Shown: positions 17,108-26,145 of the stretch, in pieces | Numbering within the stretch: the first letter of the stretch is position 1 | Layout: each line of letters opens with the position of its first letter | Assembly (NCBI GenBank): GCA_013334225.1 | Contig: JAAXXY010000020.1 | Coordinates: 1 to 53,063, forward strand | Source: Chlorobiaceae bacterium | GTDB taxonomy: Bacteria > Bacteroidota > Chlorobiia > Chlorobiales > Chlorobiaceae | Length of the DNA: 53,063 bases | Reading direction: 5' to 3' | The notes under the pieces: generated by a model | Databases searched by the model: none | Told to the model about the DNA's origin: nothing | The model's input: only the letters and a program-made list of their open reading frames with translations | Position numbers and translations under genes: made by a program

Positions 17108-18663
17108 CCCCTCATTCTCGGATCGAGAGCGTCTCGCACGCCGTCGCCGATCAGGTTGAAACAGACAACAGTTGAAAGAATGGCGATACCGGGAAACGTA
17201 GAAATCCACCAGTAGTTCAGAAGGCTGTCGCGACCTTCGTTGATGATGTTGCCCCAGCTCGGTACCGGGGGCTGAACACCGAGACCGAGAAACGAGAGGC
17301 CGGCTTCCGTGAGGATGATACTGCCGATCCTCAGAGTGGCGGCAATGATGACCGGAGTGAGGGCGTTCGGGGCGAGATGCCTGAAAATGATCCTTGTGTT
17401 GGAAAGTCCGAGGGATTTGGCTGCAAGAATGAACTCCTGTTCCTTGAGGGAAAGAACCTGGCTGCGTACAATCCGGGCGACACCCATCCATCCGGTAAAG
17501 GAAAGGGTGATGACGATCAGGTAGATCGAATTACCGAAAGTGGCAATAATGATGAGAATCAGGAAAAGGGCGGGAAAAGCGATAAGCACATCGACAATCC
17601 TCATGACGATTGCATCGATCCACCCTCCGAAATATCCGGAACTGACCCCGATAACCGTACCGAGCGTAACGGAGATCAGGACGACGAGAAACCCGATTGA
17701 GAGCGAAATCCTGGAGCCGTAGATAACCCGGCTGAGAATGTCCCGGCCGTACTGGTCGGTGCCCAGTACAAAGGTACGTGAAACGATGAAATCATCTCTG
17801 CTGCCACTTTTATTTAATGACGCTTTTCGAAGGGACCGGAGGTCTTCTGTGGAAATGCTTTTTGTGCGAATTCCCTGACGGTAGACAACCGTCTCGCCTT
17901 CGATATGATAATCGTTGATGAAACGCAGGGAATATGGTTCGTTTCGAGTCCTCAGGTCCTGAAAATCGGAAATCAGCCTGTTTGTCAGCCGGATTTCCGG
18001 TCCATTCCCTGACTGGAGCGGGATGATAAGGTTTTTCGGTTCCTTCAGTATGAGCGCATTGATACGGGTCAGGGGGGGCTGATAGGCTGTAACGAGAAAA
18101 TCCTGCTGGTCATAAGGGTTGAAGGGAGCGATGAAAGGTGCAAGAAACGCAGCTGAATAGAGAATGAATATGATCGATGAGGCGTAAAGCGCGATGGTAT
18201 TGCGCTTGAATGCCTTGAGGCTGATTTTGCCAAGGCTGAGTTGCTCCATTGACTGTTTCTGTTTTTCAGGGCTTTGTTTCCTGAGATATCTTATTGCCGC
18301 GAAAAAAAGAATGACCGGTACAAGGACAAGGTAGATGGCTCCGATCCAGAATTCGATGATTTCCGGTGTAAAAATCTGTTTCAGCTTTTCAGGACTGGCA
18401 AAAAGGAGAATGACTGCCGTGAAGAGCGAATGAAAGCTGATTATCACCAGTTTGAAACGTATGACGAGAACAGCAAGAAAGGCTGACAAAGACAACAGAA
18501 GAAAAAGAATTTTACCTGTTTTCTTTTGCCGGACCGTCTTTTTTTCCCCGGACGGTTTCACGGATAACGAGGATTTACCTGTTGCTGTTTTCACTCTTTT
18601 ATATCTAACAGTGATGCTTAACGGATGCAATAGAAAAAAACAATTAAGACGGCAGAAAATCAA
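17104..18663 (-). CDS. OppC/DppC-type ABC permease with extra N-terminal membrane region
   Basis: A 519-residue inner-membrane permease subunit of a peptide/nickel-type importer. The C-terminal 250 residues are standard OppC: GTDQYGRDILSRVIYGSR, then membrane segments, the coupling EAA loop EFILAAKSLGLSNTRII, FLGLGVQPPVPSWG, and the final GDGVRDALDPRMRG. Unlike normal OppC of about 300 residues, it has three extra hydrophobic segments at the N-terminus and an insertion of about 120 residues between the first core helix (ASSIIFILYSAAFLAPFIAP) and GTDQYGRD, expected on the periplasmic side. The start is uncertain: TTG 18663 or GTG 18594. No OppB, ATPase or binding protein gene is near. A terminator lies just upstream. 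Confidence 0.85.
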   Translation of the reverse strand: MIFCRLNCFFLLHPLSITVRYKRVKTATGKSSLSVKPSGEKKTVRQKKTGKILFLLLSLSAFLAVLVIRFKLVIISFHSLFTAVILLFASPEKLKQIFTPEIIEFWIGAIYLVLVPVILFFAAIRYLRKQSPEKQKQSMEQLSLGKISLKAFKRNTIALYASSIIFILYSAAFLAPFIAPFNPYDQQDFLVTAYQPPLTRINALILKEPKNLIIPLQSGNGPEIRLTNRLISDFQDLRTRNEPYSLRFINDYHIEGETVVYRQGIRTKSISTEDLRSLRKASLNKSGSRDDFIVSRTFVLGTDQYGRDILSRVIYGSRISLSIGFLVVLISVTLGTVIGVSSGYFGGWIDAIVMRIVDVLIAFPALFLILIIIATFGNSIYLIVITLSFTGWMGVARIVRSQVLSLKEQEFILAAKSLGLSNTRIIFRHLAPNALTPVIIAATLRIGSIILTEAGLSFLGLGVQPPVPSWGNIINEGRDSLLNYWWISTFPGIAILSTVVCFNLIGDGVRDALDPRMRG

Positions 18664-18680
18664 GTGTTATCAAAATAAAA

Positions 18681-18712
18681 AAAGCTGCTTTTCCAGACGG
18701 TAAAGCAGCTTT
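18681..18712 (-). terminator. strong rho-independent terminator after rplY
   Basis: On the minus strand AAAGCTGCTTT pairs with AAAGCAGCTTT (11 bp) around a ten-base loop and is followed by a T-rich stretch (TTTTATTTT). It ends the prs-rplY transcript before the OppC-like gene. Confidence 0.92.
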
Positions 18713-18753
18713 GATTCGCTGTACAACATCTTGCCGGCAGCAGGAAAAGTTTT

Positions 18754-19350
18754 TCAGCTTGCGCTTTCTGCTGCGACGGCTGTTTCTTCGGCCTCATTCT
18801 TTGCACCCTGTACGGTGATAACCGGGGTATACGGATCGTCGAGAATGGTGAGGCCGGGATAGTTGTCCATCGGGATCTCTCTGACGTGAATTGCATGACC
18901 GATCTCAAGAGCCGAAATATCGATAACGAGATGATCGGGCATATCATCCGGTCTTCCTTTGAGTGTCAGGGAGTGATGGCTGATGAGCAGTTTACCGCCT
19001 TTTTCGACACCGATGCTGTTGCCGGAGACAGAAACCGGAACTTCGAGTTCGACAACCTCGTCGGCTGAGAAGAGCTGAAAATCGGTATGAATGATCCTGT
19101 CGGAAACCGGATCGAACTGAACATCCTTGATAACCGAACGTTTGACTTCACCGTCCGGAAACTGAAGGTCGATAATATGAGATTCAGGTGAGTGAACAAG
19201 CTTTTCCAGAGCTATTTCGTTGATGCTCACCGGAACGGTTTCTTCACCTTTATGATAAATGACACCTGGAACCTGGCCGTTGCTGCGCAGTTTTGCAGCA
19301 CCGTTTTTGGTTATGGCGCGGGGCTGAACTCCCAATACAATAGTTTCCAT
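18754..19350 (-). CDS. rplY: 50S ribosomal protein L25, long Ctc/TL5 type
   Basis: A 198-residue protein of the general-stress (Ctc/TL5) form of L25, which binds 5S rRNA. The N-terminal domain has the typical RAITKNGAAKLRSNGQVPGVIYHKG start and SHIIDLQFPDGE; the C-terminal domain carries SADEVVELEVPVS and HAIHVREIPMD. The Ala/Glu-rich tail ENAEETAVA-like end (residues KNEAEETAVAAESAS) is the usual extension. GGAAAAG precedes the ATG. It lies 32 bases downstream of prs, a widely conserved gene pair, and ends at a strong terminator. Confidence 0.96.
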   Translation of the reverse strand: METIVLGVQPRAITKNGAAKLRSNGQVPGVIYHKGEETVPVSINEIALEKLVHSPESHIIDLQFPDGEVKRSVIKDVQFDPVSDRIIHTDFQLFSADEVVELEVPVSVSGNSIGVEKGGKLLISHHSLTLKGRPDDMPDHLVIDISALEIGHAIHVREIPMDNYPGLTILDDPYTPVITVQGAKNEAEETAVAAESAS

Positions 19351-19382
19351 GCTTTTCCTTTCTTTGCTTTTATATCTTGTGT

Positions 19383-20354
19383 TTAATGAATATTCGAAAG
19401 TTTCTCGTAAATGTTCTTGCTGTCGAAGAGGCAGCTGACCGAATCGTCTTCGTAGATCCTCTTGATGGCTTCGCCGAACAGCTGGCTGACTGAAACCGTT
19501 TCGATTTTCGGCGAATAATCGTGATTCGTGATCAGCGAGTCGGTGACGATGACTTTTTCGAGCACCGAGTTGTTGATCCTTTCGATGGCAGGACCTGAAA
19601 GAATCGGATGGGTTGCCGCAGCGTAAACCTTGAGTCCGCCGGCTTCACGGATAGCTTTTGCCGCATTGACGAGGGTCCCGGCCGTATCGATCATGTCGTC
19701 GACCAGGAGGACGTTTTTACCGCTCACGTCGCCGATGATGTTCATCACTTCGGCTACGTTTGCTCTTGGACGGCGCTTGTCGACAATGACAAGGTCTGTA
19801 CCGAGCTCTTCGGCAAATTTTCTTGCGAGTTTCACTCCGCCGACGTCCGGTGATGCAACGACAAGGTTGTCACGGAAATCCCTGTGGCGGATATCGTTGA
19901 TCAAAACGACACACGAATAGAGGTGATCGAACGGAATGTCGAAAAATCCCTGGATCTGCGCAGCGTGCAGGTCCATGGTGAGAATGCGGTTCGCTCCGGC
20001 CTGGGTCAGCAGGTTTGCGACCAGTTTTGCGGTAATGGCGACGCGTGGACGGTCTTTCCTGTCCTGACGAGCGTAGCCGTAATAAGGCATGACTGCGGTG
20101 ATTCTTGCGGCTGATGACCTCTTGGCGGCATCGATCATGATGAGCAGCTCCATGAGGTTGTCGCCGGGCGGATTTGTGGACTGGATAATGAACAGGTCCG
20201 ATCCGCGGACCGATTCGTTGTAATTGACCGAAATCTCCCCGTCGGAAAAATTTTCCACCTTTATGTCACAAAGGGGCATTTTGAGGTACTCGGCTATTTT
20301 TTCGGCAAGCGCAGGATTACTGCGGCCTGCGAAAATTTTGATCGGTTTTATCAT
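19383..20354 (-). CDS. prs: ribose-phosphate pyrophosphokinase (PRPP synthase)
   Basis: A cytoplasmic enzyme making PRPP from ribose 5-phosphate and ATP for purine, pyrimidine, His and Trp synthesis. The start at ATG 20354 (MIKPIKIFAGRSNP) gives 323 residues, close to the family's 310-320. ATG 20366 is an alternative, and an open frame further upstream (to 20459) is rejected. Signatures are ENFSDGEISVNYNESVRG, QSTNPPGDNLMELL, MPYYGYARQDRKDRPR, MDLHAAQIQGFFDIP, and the PRPP loop LLVDDMIDTAGTL. It shares a transcript with rplY and diverges from lpxD. Confidence 0.96.
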   Translation of the reverse strand: MIKPIKIFAGRSNPALAEKIAEYLKMPLCDIKVENFSDGEISVNYNESVRGSDLFIIQSTNPPGDNLMELLIMIDAAKRSSAARITAVMPYYGYARQDRKDRPRVAITAKLVANLLTQAGANRILTMDLHAAQIQGFFDIPFDHLYSCVVLINDIRHRDFRDNLVVASPDVGGVKLARKFAEELGTDLVIVDKRRPRANVAEVMNIIGDVSGKNVLLVDDMIDTAGTLVNAAKAIREAGGLKVYAAATHPILSGPAIERINNSVLEKVIVTDSLITNHDYSPKIETVSVSQLFGEAIKRIYEDDSVSCLFDSKNIYEKLSNIH

Positions 20355-20531
20355 CGAGTCCAGCATTATTCTAGTGAAAGAGATTATATTACCGCTGTTT
20401 TTCAATGCCTCTGCTTTCATTCGGCAAATTATATAGCCGGATGTTAAACAGGGCATCAAATATAATGAAAAAGAGATAATTTTTAACTAAATTTTTACTC
20501 GTTCAAAAGTACCGATAATTACCTGTAAAAT

Positions 20532-21587
20532 ATGACTATTCAGGAGATCAGGGATTACCTCTCAAGATATTTTGACACCGTCGAACTTGTCGGTAATGCC
20601 GAAGAGCCGATAACCGGTCCTGCAAAAATAGAGACCGCCGTAAAGGGACAGGTCAGTTTTATCGCCAACGAGAAATACATCAGGTACCTTGGCCTGACAG
20701 GGGCCTCGCTCGTTATTGTCAACCGTTCTCTTCCCCTGGACGAATTCAGCCACAGGACATCGTTCATCAAAGTTCGTGATCCTTATACGGCTTTTGTTTT
20801 CCTTCTCCAGAAATTTGCAAAACCACGCACAGTTACAGCAGAAGGGATTGCCGCTACAGCTGTGATAGGCAGGGATGTTTCGATAGGCGATGGTGTTTCG
20901 ATAGGCAACTATGCAGTTATAGGTGATCGTTGCTCCATAGGCAGCAACACGGTTATCGGGGATCATTCCGTGCTGCTTCATGATGTTTCGATAGGCTGTA
21001 ATTCCGTGTTTTTCCCTGGGGTGATCTGTTACAACGGTACGGTTTTCGGCGACCGTGTGGTTATCCATTCAGGCAGTGTGATCGGCTCCGACGGCTTCGG
21101 CTTCGCTCCGCAGGCTGACGGATCATATGTGAAAATCCCTCAGATGGGTATTGTTGAAATCGGCGATGATGTTGAAATCGGAGCGAATACGACGATAGAC
21201 CGGGCGACTATGGGCAGCACGGTGATCAGTAACGGGGCAAAGATCGACAATCTGGTACAGGTTGCCCATAACTGCAGGATCGGAGATCATACAGTCATTG
21301 CCGCTCAGGCCGGTATTTCCGGAAGCGTGACGATAGGCAAGCAGTGCATGATCGGCGGACAGGCCGGTTTTGCGGGACATCTGGAGCTTGCCGACCGCAT
21401 ACAGGTTGCAGCCAAGGCAGGCATATCGAAATCGTTTCTTCAGCCGGGTGCAGTTCTCAGGGGGGTGCCTGCCCAGATCATGAGGGACCAGCTCAAACAG
21501 GAGGCGACATTGAGGGGGATGGGCGCAATGAAGGAAAAGATCGACCGCCTTGAAGCCGAACTGAAGGAGCTGAAACAGCGCAGTTGA
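20532..21587 (+). CDS. lpxD: UDP-3-O-acylglucosamine N-acyltransferase
   Basis: A 351-residue lipid A enzyme adding the second hydroxyacyl chain from acyl-ACP to UDP-3-O-acylglucosamine. The N-terminal uridine-binding domain ([22 protein letters not shown]) is followed by a left-handed parallel beta-helix of hexapeptide repeats ([17 protein letters not shown] and on). The motif GSDGFGFAP precedes the catalytic His in [16 protein letters not shown]. The C-terminal helix ([15 protein letters not shown]) is typical of trimeric LpxD. It shows that the organism makes lipid A in a Gram-negative envelope. It diverges from prs with about 180 bases between starts. Confidence 0.96.
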   Translation: MTIQEIRDYLSRYFDTVELVGNAEEPITGPAKIETAVKGQVSFIANEKYIRYLGLTGASLVIVNRSLPLDEFSHRTSFIKVRDPYTAFVFLLQKFAKPRTVTAEGIAATAVIGRDVSIGDGVSIGNYAVIGDRCSIGSNTVIGDHSVLLHDVSIGCNSVFFPGVICYNGTVFGDRVVIHSGSVIGSDGFGFAPQADGSYVKIPQMGIVEIGDDVEIGANTTIDRATMGSTVISNGAKIDNLVQVAHNCRIGDHTVIAAQAGISGSVTIGKQCMIGGQAGFAGHLELADRIQVAAKAGISKSFLQPGAVLRGVPAQIMRDQLKQEATLRGMGAMKEKIDRLEAELKELKQRS

Positions 21588-21652
21588 ACTGCTCCTTCTG
21601 ACTTTTTCTCCATCATGAACCCTTTGAAGCGCTTGCAGTTCGGGTAGAACGT

Positions 21653-24322
21653 TCACGATTCGAGCAGGGTTGAATTCAGGTTCCAGTTATAGGAAAGGTG
21701 ACGGATCCTGACCGAGGTGAGGTTGTTTTCTATCCATTCTTTATCTGTTTCCTGCAGATATGGAAGTATGGAAACCAGGGTATCCCGGTTGTTACTTCCG
21801 AAATCTCTCCGGTACCACTCAAAGACAGGCGATAACCAAACTGTCTTATTTTTCCTGTCAATTTCCAGTCCTTGCCGATTAAGAAAACTTCGTGCAGCCG
21901 TATCGAGCTGCCGGTCGATCAGGGTCGCATCATAGAACTCAACTGGAGGACAGGAAGCGGCAGCACACACAAGAGCGAAATGAATCCGGAAATCAAACAA
22001 CGAAACAACATGACGAAGCCGGGGATCGAACGGTGAAAAAGGGGCGAAGGGCAGAAGCGGAGGGGGAAGGTTACCGCGCAGGATTCCGTGTTCGATGTCA
22101 TCGGGTGTAAAAAAGTGCCCGCCGATATCATAACCGATTCTGCAGAAAAAGTTTACAACTTCAAGTACGGAACCGTGAATATCGAATTCAATGACCCCGT
22201 GAATGATGAGAATGTTGTAAATATTGATCCAGAAAGCTTTTTTCTCGTTGTCGCTACGGAGCGTATCGAGATCGAAGGCGGCAAGAGATTGAGCAAGGAT
22301 CAGGTAGCGGTTGAAACCCTCTGAGCGTTTCATTGCCTCATAATCAACCTTCCCTTTTTCACTGTCGAAAAAAGCTCCCTGCAGCATACCGAGCATTTTT
22401 TTCAATTCGCCGCTTGTTGCCGGTGATGCAAACCCAACAGTTTCTCTGCCTTTGTTCAGCGTTACCCGGAAAGGGATAAGTTTGCGCAACCTGTCGGCAA
22501 GCAATGGTTTTTCGTTCGTTTGAGCCAGCCTGCCTGCAGACGAGAGGATTGCCATAACAGCATTGATATAGCCGATATGGCTGAATGCCTGCGGAAAATT
22601 TCCAAGCATCCGGGAATTCACGCTGTCGAATTCTTCTGAAAAAAGTCCGAGATGGTTTGACGCTTTCAGGGTTTCGTTAAGCAGTTCCATAGCCCGGTCG
22701 CTTTTTCCCGAACGAGCGAGACATTCCACCAACCAGAAATTGCACAGCAGAAATCCGCCCTCTTCTCCTTTCAGTCCGTCTTCTGTCCTGTAGCGCAGCA
22801 GGAAACCACGATGCATCAACTCTCTTTGACAAGCCGCTATCGTGCCCTGCATCCTCGGGTCATCGATGGGGAGGAAGCCTGAGAGCGGGAGCAGCAGAAG
22901 ACTGGCGTCAAGATCATCTGAACCGTATTTCTGGACAAAGCTGTTCTTTTCCCGGTCGAAGCCTTTTGCAAGGACGTCCGCTTTGATAGCTTCCCGTTGC
23001 TCGGTCCACCTGTCGAGCGGTGCATCAAAACCGAAACGCCGCGCAATGGTAATACCCCTGTCAAGGGCGACCCAGCACATGACTTTGGAATACACAAAAT
23101 GTTGCGGGCCGTTGCGTACCTCCCAGATACCGTCATCGGGTTTTTGCCAGTTTTCGATGGCAAGGTTGCATATTTCTGAGAAAAAAGGCCAGAGGTCCTC
23201 GTCGATCCTGCCTGCGTAATCGGAAAGGCGGAGGGAGGAATCCATGACCTCTCCGTAAATGTCCCACTGGTTCTGTCTGTAAGCTTCATTACCGATTCTG
23301 ACCGGCCGGGAATCACAGTATCCTTTCAGATGCGAAAGCTCCTTTTCTTTCAGCTTTTCTTTTCCCCGGAGGGTGTACATGATCTGCAGGTTCCTGCTGC
23401 CGTATTTTCGATAGGTAGCATGCAGCCATTGGATGAACGCATCGGCTTCCGTTATATGTCCGAGAGAAAAAAAAGCCTTCAGTGTAAATGAAGCATCTCT
23501 CAGCCAGCAGAAACGGTAGTCCCAGTTTCTTTCACCTCCTCTGGTTTCAGGCAGGGAGGTTGTAGCGGAAGCAGCTATGGCCCCTGTTGGCTGAAAAGTC
23601 AGGAGCTTCAGCACGAGAAGAGAGCGGTTGATCATCGGGGCAAACTCTCCGAGGTAGGTGCACCGTTCGCCCATGCAGTCATGGATCCATTTCTGCCAGA
23701 ACCTGTTGGTTTCTTCGAAAGGACATTTGAAATCGGAAAATGAGCGGCGTATTCCGAAAGACAGGTCGATGTGTGCTTCCTCTTCTTCTTCGAGCTGAAT
23801 GGAAAGCTTGAGCGTCCCTTTGTCGTTACCTGTTATTACTGCATTCCTGCACTGAACGGCAAGGGTCAGGATAATCCGTCCGGAGCGGATGACAAAAAAG
23901 TTTTCCTCTGTTTCCGTTATCGAAGGAATGGATCTTGCATAATCCGGACGTGGCATGAGTGTCAGGATAAAACGCATGTTTCCCCGGATGACTTTCAGGC
24001 AGCGATGGATACGAGTTGCTGTTTTTTTTCGCGGTCCCTGGATTTCCACCGGCATGAAATCATGGAGCAGGGCTTTGTCGTTTCCGGAATGGAAAGAGCA
24101 GGAAAGAATATTGCTGTCTTTGATATATGCCTGTTCCGAAGTGAAGGGCTCTGATGGCTGCAAGCTGAAAAAACCGCCTTTTTCATCATCGAGCAGTGAG
24201 GCGAAAATGGTCGGAGAATCAAGCAGGGGAAGCGAGCAGTAATCGATCGAACCTTCTTTCGAAACGAGGGCTGCGGAATGCAGGTTTCCTATGAGCCCGT
24301 AATCTTCAATGCTTCTGTACAT
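21653..24322 (-). CDS. GH15 glucoamylase/trehalase-like enzyme fused to a DUF547 domain
   Basis: An 889-residue two-domain protein. Residues 1 to about 600 form a GH15 family (glucoamylase or trehalase-like) unit: the start MYRSIEDYGLIGNLHSAALV, the core ETRGGERNWDYRFCWLRDASFTL, later GIWEVRNGPQHFVYSKVMCWVALDRG, and NFPQAFSHIGYINAVMA. From about residue 640 a DUF547 domain follows: KKAFWINIYNILIIHGV, then DDIEHGILRGNLPPP, FALVCAAASCPP and LSPVFEWYRRDFG. The two domains are normally separate proteins. There is no signal peptide, so the enzyme is probably cytoplasmic and acts on alpha-linked glucose polymers or trehalose. The role of DUF547 is not known. No frameshift is seen at the junction. 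Confidence 0.88.
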   Translation of the reverse strand: MYRSIEDYGLIGNLHSAALVSKEGSIDYCSLPLLDSPTIFASLLDDEKGGFFSLQPSEPFTSEQAYIKDSNILSCSFHSGNDKALLHDFMPVEIQGPRKKTATRIHRCLKVIRGNMRFILTLMPRPDYARSIPSITETEENFFVIRSGRIILTLAVQCRNAVITGNDKGTLKLSIQLEEEEEAHIDLSFGIRRSFSDFKCPFEETNRFWQKWIHDCMGERCTYLGEFAPMINRSLLVLKLLTFQPTGAIAASATTSLPETRGGERNWDYRFCWLRDASFTLKAFFSLGHITEADAFIQWLHATYRKYGSRNLQIMYTLRGKEKLKEKELSHLKGYCDSRPVRIGNEAYRQNQWDIYGEVMDSSLRLSDYAGRIDEDLWPFFSEICNLAIENWQKPDDGIWEVRNGPQHFVYSKVMCWVALDRGITIARRFGFDAPLDRWTEQREAIKADVLAKGFDREKNSFVQKYGSDDLDASLLLLPLSGFLPIDDPRMQGTIAACQRELMHRGFLLRYRTEDGLKGEEGGFLLCNFWLVECLARSGKSDRAMELLNETLKASNHLGLFSEEFDSVNSRMLGNFPQAFSHIGYINAVMAILSSAGRLAQTNEKPLLADRLRKLIPFRVTLNKGRETVGFASPATSGELKKMLGMLQGAFFDSEKGKVDYEAMKRSEGFNRYLILAQSLAAFDLDTLRSDNEKKAFWINIYNILIIHGVIEFDIHGSVLEVVNFFCRIGYDIGGHFFTPDDIEHGILRGNLPPPLLPFAPFSPFDPRLRHVVSLFDFRIHFALVCAAASCPPVEFYDATLIDRQLDTAARSFLNRQGLEIDRKNKTVWLSPVFEWYRRDFGSNNRDTLVSILPYLQETDKEWIENNLTSVRIRHLSYNWNLNSTLLES

Positions 24323-24398
24323 TCCGGATTTCCTCTGTGGTCACGGAAGTTTTCCCGGGGAAAGCTTTAGCCAATATAATAACGAATTCCCGGAACAA

Positions 24399-24420
24399 TG
24401 CCTTCGGGTTCATGAAGGCA
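24399..24420. terminator. hairpin downstream of the NTF2-like gene
   Basis: TGCCTTC at 24399-24405 pairs with GAAGGCA at 24414-24420 around eight bases. It lies between the minus-strand NTF2-like gene and the GH15 gene. There is no T-run, so termination is uncertain. Confidence 0.3.
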
Positions 24421-24446
24421 CTTGCTCCGTAAAGAAAAAAGAGTAA

Positions 24447-24842
24447 TTACGAAAGGTTTCTCGGAACCTGAGATGAGTGGTGATGGATGATCGGTCTTTC
24501 AAGTGACAGGTCTACAACAAAGCTGAACCGGGATGGAAAGGAGAGCAGCACCTGGTCAACTTCAAATTCAAATGAATAGATGCCGCTGAGAGTGTGCAGC
24601 GTTTCACATTGTGACTGCTTTCTGAGTGTTTTTCCGTGAAGCCGGACACCAAGACCACTCCTTGTAGCCAGCTGACCGAAATAATTTCTCACGCCTTCAG
24701 TCGATGTTACGGTATGAGGAGAAAATGTAGGTATGAGGACGGCGGTTTCATGATAAAGGGCGGTGATATCGTCCGGATTTCCGCTGCAAACCCTCGATAC
24801 CCACTGATAGAGGACCTCCTCGGCACTTTTGAAATACAACAT
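24447..24842 (-). CDS. NTF2-like protein of the SgcJ/EcaC type
   Basis: A 131-residue small alpha+beta barrel protein if started at ATG 24842 (MLYFKSAEEVLYQW). A frame open up to 24944 overlaps the terminator region and is rejected. The N-terminal helix VLYQWVSRVCSGNPDDITALYHETAVLIPT and the ending RFSFVVDLSLERPIIHHHSSQVP are the SgcJ/EcaC/NTF2-like pattern, in which an EHHSS-type end is common. These proteins may bind small ligands or act as minor isomerase or cyclase folds; no activity can be assigned. It follows the OmpA-type gene after a terminator and so may have its own promoter. Confidence 0.75.
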   Translation of the reverse strand: MLYFKSAEEVLYQWVSRVCSGNPDDITALYHETAVLIPTFSPHTVTSTEGVRNYFGQLATRSGLGVRLHGKTLRKQSQCETLHTLSGIYSFEFEVDQVLLSFPSRFSFVVDLSLERPIIHHHSSQVPRNLS

Positions 24843-24949
24843 GGTGTTTGCATTTTGTTTTCCTGGCGGCCTGCGGCATATGCCGGCTGGCTGATAGCCG
24901 CCGCATGTGGCCGAAATGTAAGCAAATTTTGTTTTTCCCTTCAAAAGAA

Positions 24950-24978
24950 AAAGCCCGGACGGATTTCGTACAGGCTTT
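24950..24978 (-). terminator. rho-independent terminator after the OmpA-type gene
   Basis: Read on the minus strand, AAAGCC pairs with GGCTTT, with an inner ACG/CGT pairing, followed by TTTTTCTTTT. It lies 35 bases past the stop of the 25013-25699 gene. Confidence 0.7.
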
Positions 24979-25012
24979 GTAAAGTTGGTTCAGGCTGTTA
25001 TCCTGAAAATCA

Positions 25013-25699
25013 TCAGTATTTTATCTGGCCGGATTCGGCCTGATGTTTGAGCTCTTCGTTCGCATAGATCAGTATTTCGACACGGCGGTTAAGGCTGCGC
25101 CCCCATTCAGAGTCGTTCGAAGCAACCGGACGGGTATCGCCGTATCCATAAGGAGTGATCCTGCTGCTGTCGACGCCGTAGTAGACGAGCGTGTTTGTAA
25201 CTGCTTCAGCCCTTTCTTCAGAAAGGTACTGGTTCTCTTCCTGTGTTCCGGTATTGTCGGTATGGCCTTCGACAACAACGGCGGTGTCATGATAACGGTT
25301 GAGAATAGTTGCCAGTTTTTCAATGTTTGCATAGTTTTCATTGCTCAGGTCAGCAGAACCGGAGGGGAAAAGAATCCCTGAATCAAAAGTTACCCTGATA
25401 GCATCGCCTTCCCGAACAACTTTGACCCCATTTACACCCTTTTCTATCTCTTCAGCCTGCTTGTCCATGTAATCGCCGATCAGCGCTCCGGCGGCTCCTC
25501 CTATAATGCCGCCGATGATGGCTCCCTTTACCCAGCTGCCCGACTGGCTGCCGATGATGCCTCCGAGAATACCGCCCGCTGCAGCGCCGATGCCGACTCC
25601 TGATTCTGCATTCGAAGCCTTGCTGACACCCGAAAACAACGTCATCGAGAGAATCAGCAGAACAGCAAGAGGTTTAGTCAGTTTTTGCAAATGTATCAT
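25013..25699 (-). CDS. OmpA-family protein with glycine-zipper segment
   Basis: A 228-residue exported protein. The start at ATG 25699 gives signal peptide MIHLQKLTKPLAVLLILSM with cleavage near SKA; there is no lipobox Cys. The Gly-rich zipper (GIGAAAGGILGGIIG to GGIIGGAAGALIGDYMDK) probably spans or inserts in a membrane. The C-terminal 110 residues are a peptidoglycan-binding OmpA domain: FDSGILFPSGSADLS, VVVEGHTDNTGT, YLSEERAEAVTNTL, YGYGDTRPVASN and GRSLNRRVEI, with the Asp and Arg that hold diaminopimelate. It lies 35 bases past the universal stress protein gene. It probably ties the envelope to the cell wall. Confidence 0.92.
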   Translation of the reverse strand: MIHLQKLTKPLAVLLILSMTLFSGVSKASNAESGVGIGAAAGGILGGIIGSQSGSWVKGAIIGGIIGGAAGALIGDYMDKQAEEIEKGVNGVKVVREGDAIRVTFDSGILFPSGSADLSNENYANIEKLATILNRYHDTAVVVEGHTDNTGTQEENQYLSEERAEAVTNTLVYYGVDSSRITPYGYGDTRPVASNDSEWGRSLNRRVEILIYANEELKHQAESGQIKY

Positions 25700-25734
25700 G
25701 GTTGTTCGTTGTTTTAGTTTGATAACAGAAAAAT

Positions 25735-26145
25735 TCACTGGCCTGACCTGATCAGAAGAAGAGGAATCGGTGTTTTTTCCCGGAGCGAGCGTGATACGCT
25801 TCCGAAAATGATCCTTCCGATCCGGTTGTGCCCGTGTGTCGCCATAGCCAGCAGGTCATAGGCATTCTCTTTTATTTCTCTGAGAATCTCCTTTTCCGGT
25901 TCGCCGCTTCTGATAATCAGGTTCACTTCTATGCCTTTGTTCTGCAATATTTCCTGATAGTTTTTCATAAAAACGTTTGCCTGTTCGCGCATGTTCCTTT
26001 CCTGATCGATGGTATGCGAGTGCACGATGTGCAGCAGATGCACAGTCGATCCGAGCTTGCCGGCAAGTGCCGAAACCTGTTCTATGACGACTTCATCAAC
26101 AGAGGAGCAGTCGATTGCGACAAGGATGTTTTTATAGATCGTCAT
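25735..26145 (-). CDS. universal stress protein (UspA family)
   Basis: A 136-residue UspA-fold protein: N-terminal ILVAIDCSSVDE, and the C-terminal ATP-binding signature around ATHGHNRIGRIIFGSVSRSL, matching G2xG9G(S/T), so an ATP-binding member is likely. Its ATG (26145) touches the stop codon of mntH (26146-26148) with no spacer, so translation is probably coupled. The link to a metal importer suggests a role in sensing energy or stress during metal uptake; this is inferred from position only. Confidence 0.93.
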   Translation of the reverse strand: MTIYKNILVAIDCSSVDEVVIEQVSALAGKLGSTVHLLHIVHSHTIDQERNMREQANVFMKNYQEILQNKGIEVNLIIRSGEPEKEILREIKENAYDLLAMATHGHNRIGRIIFGSVSRSLREKTPIPLLLIRSGQ

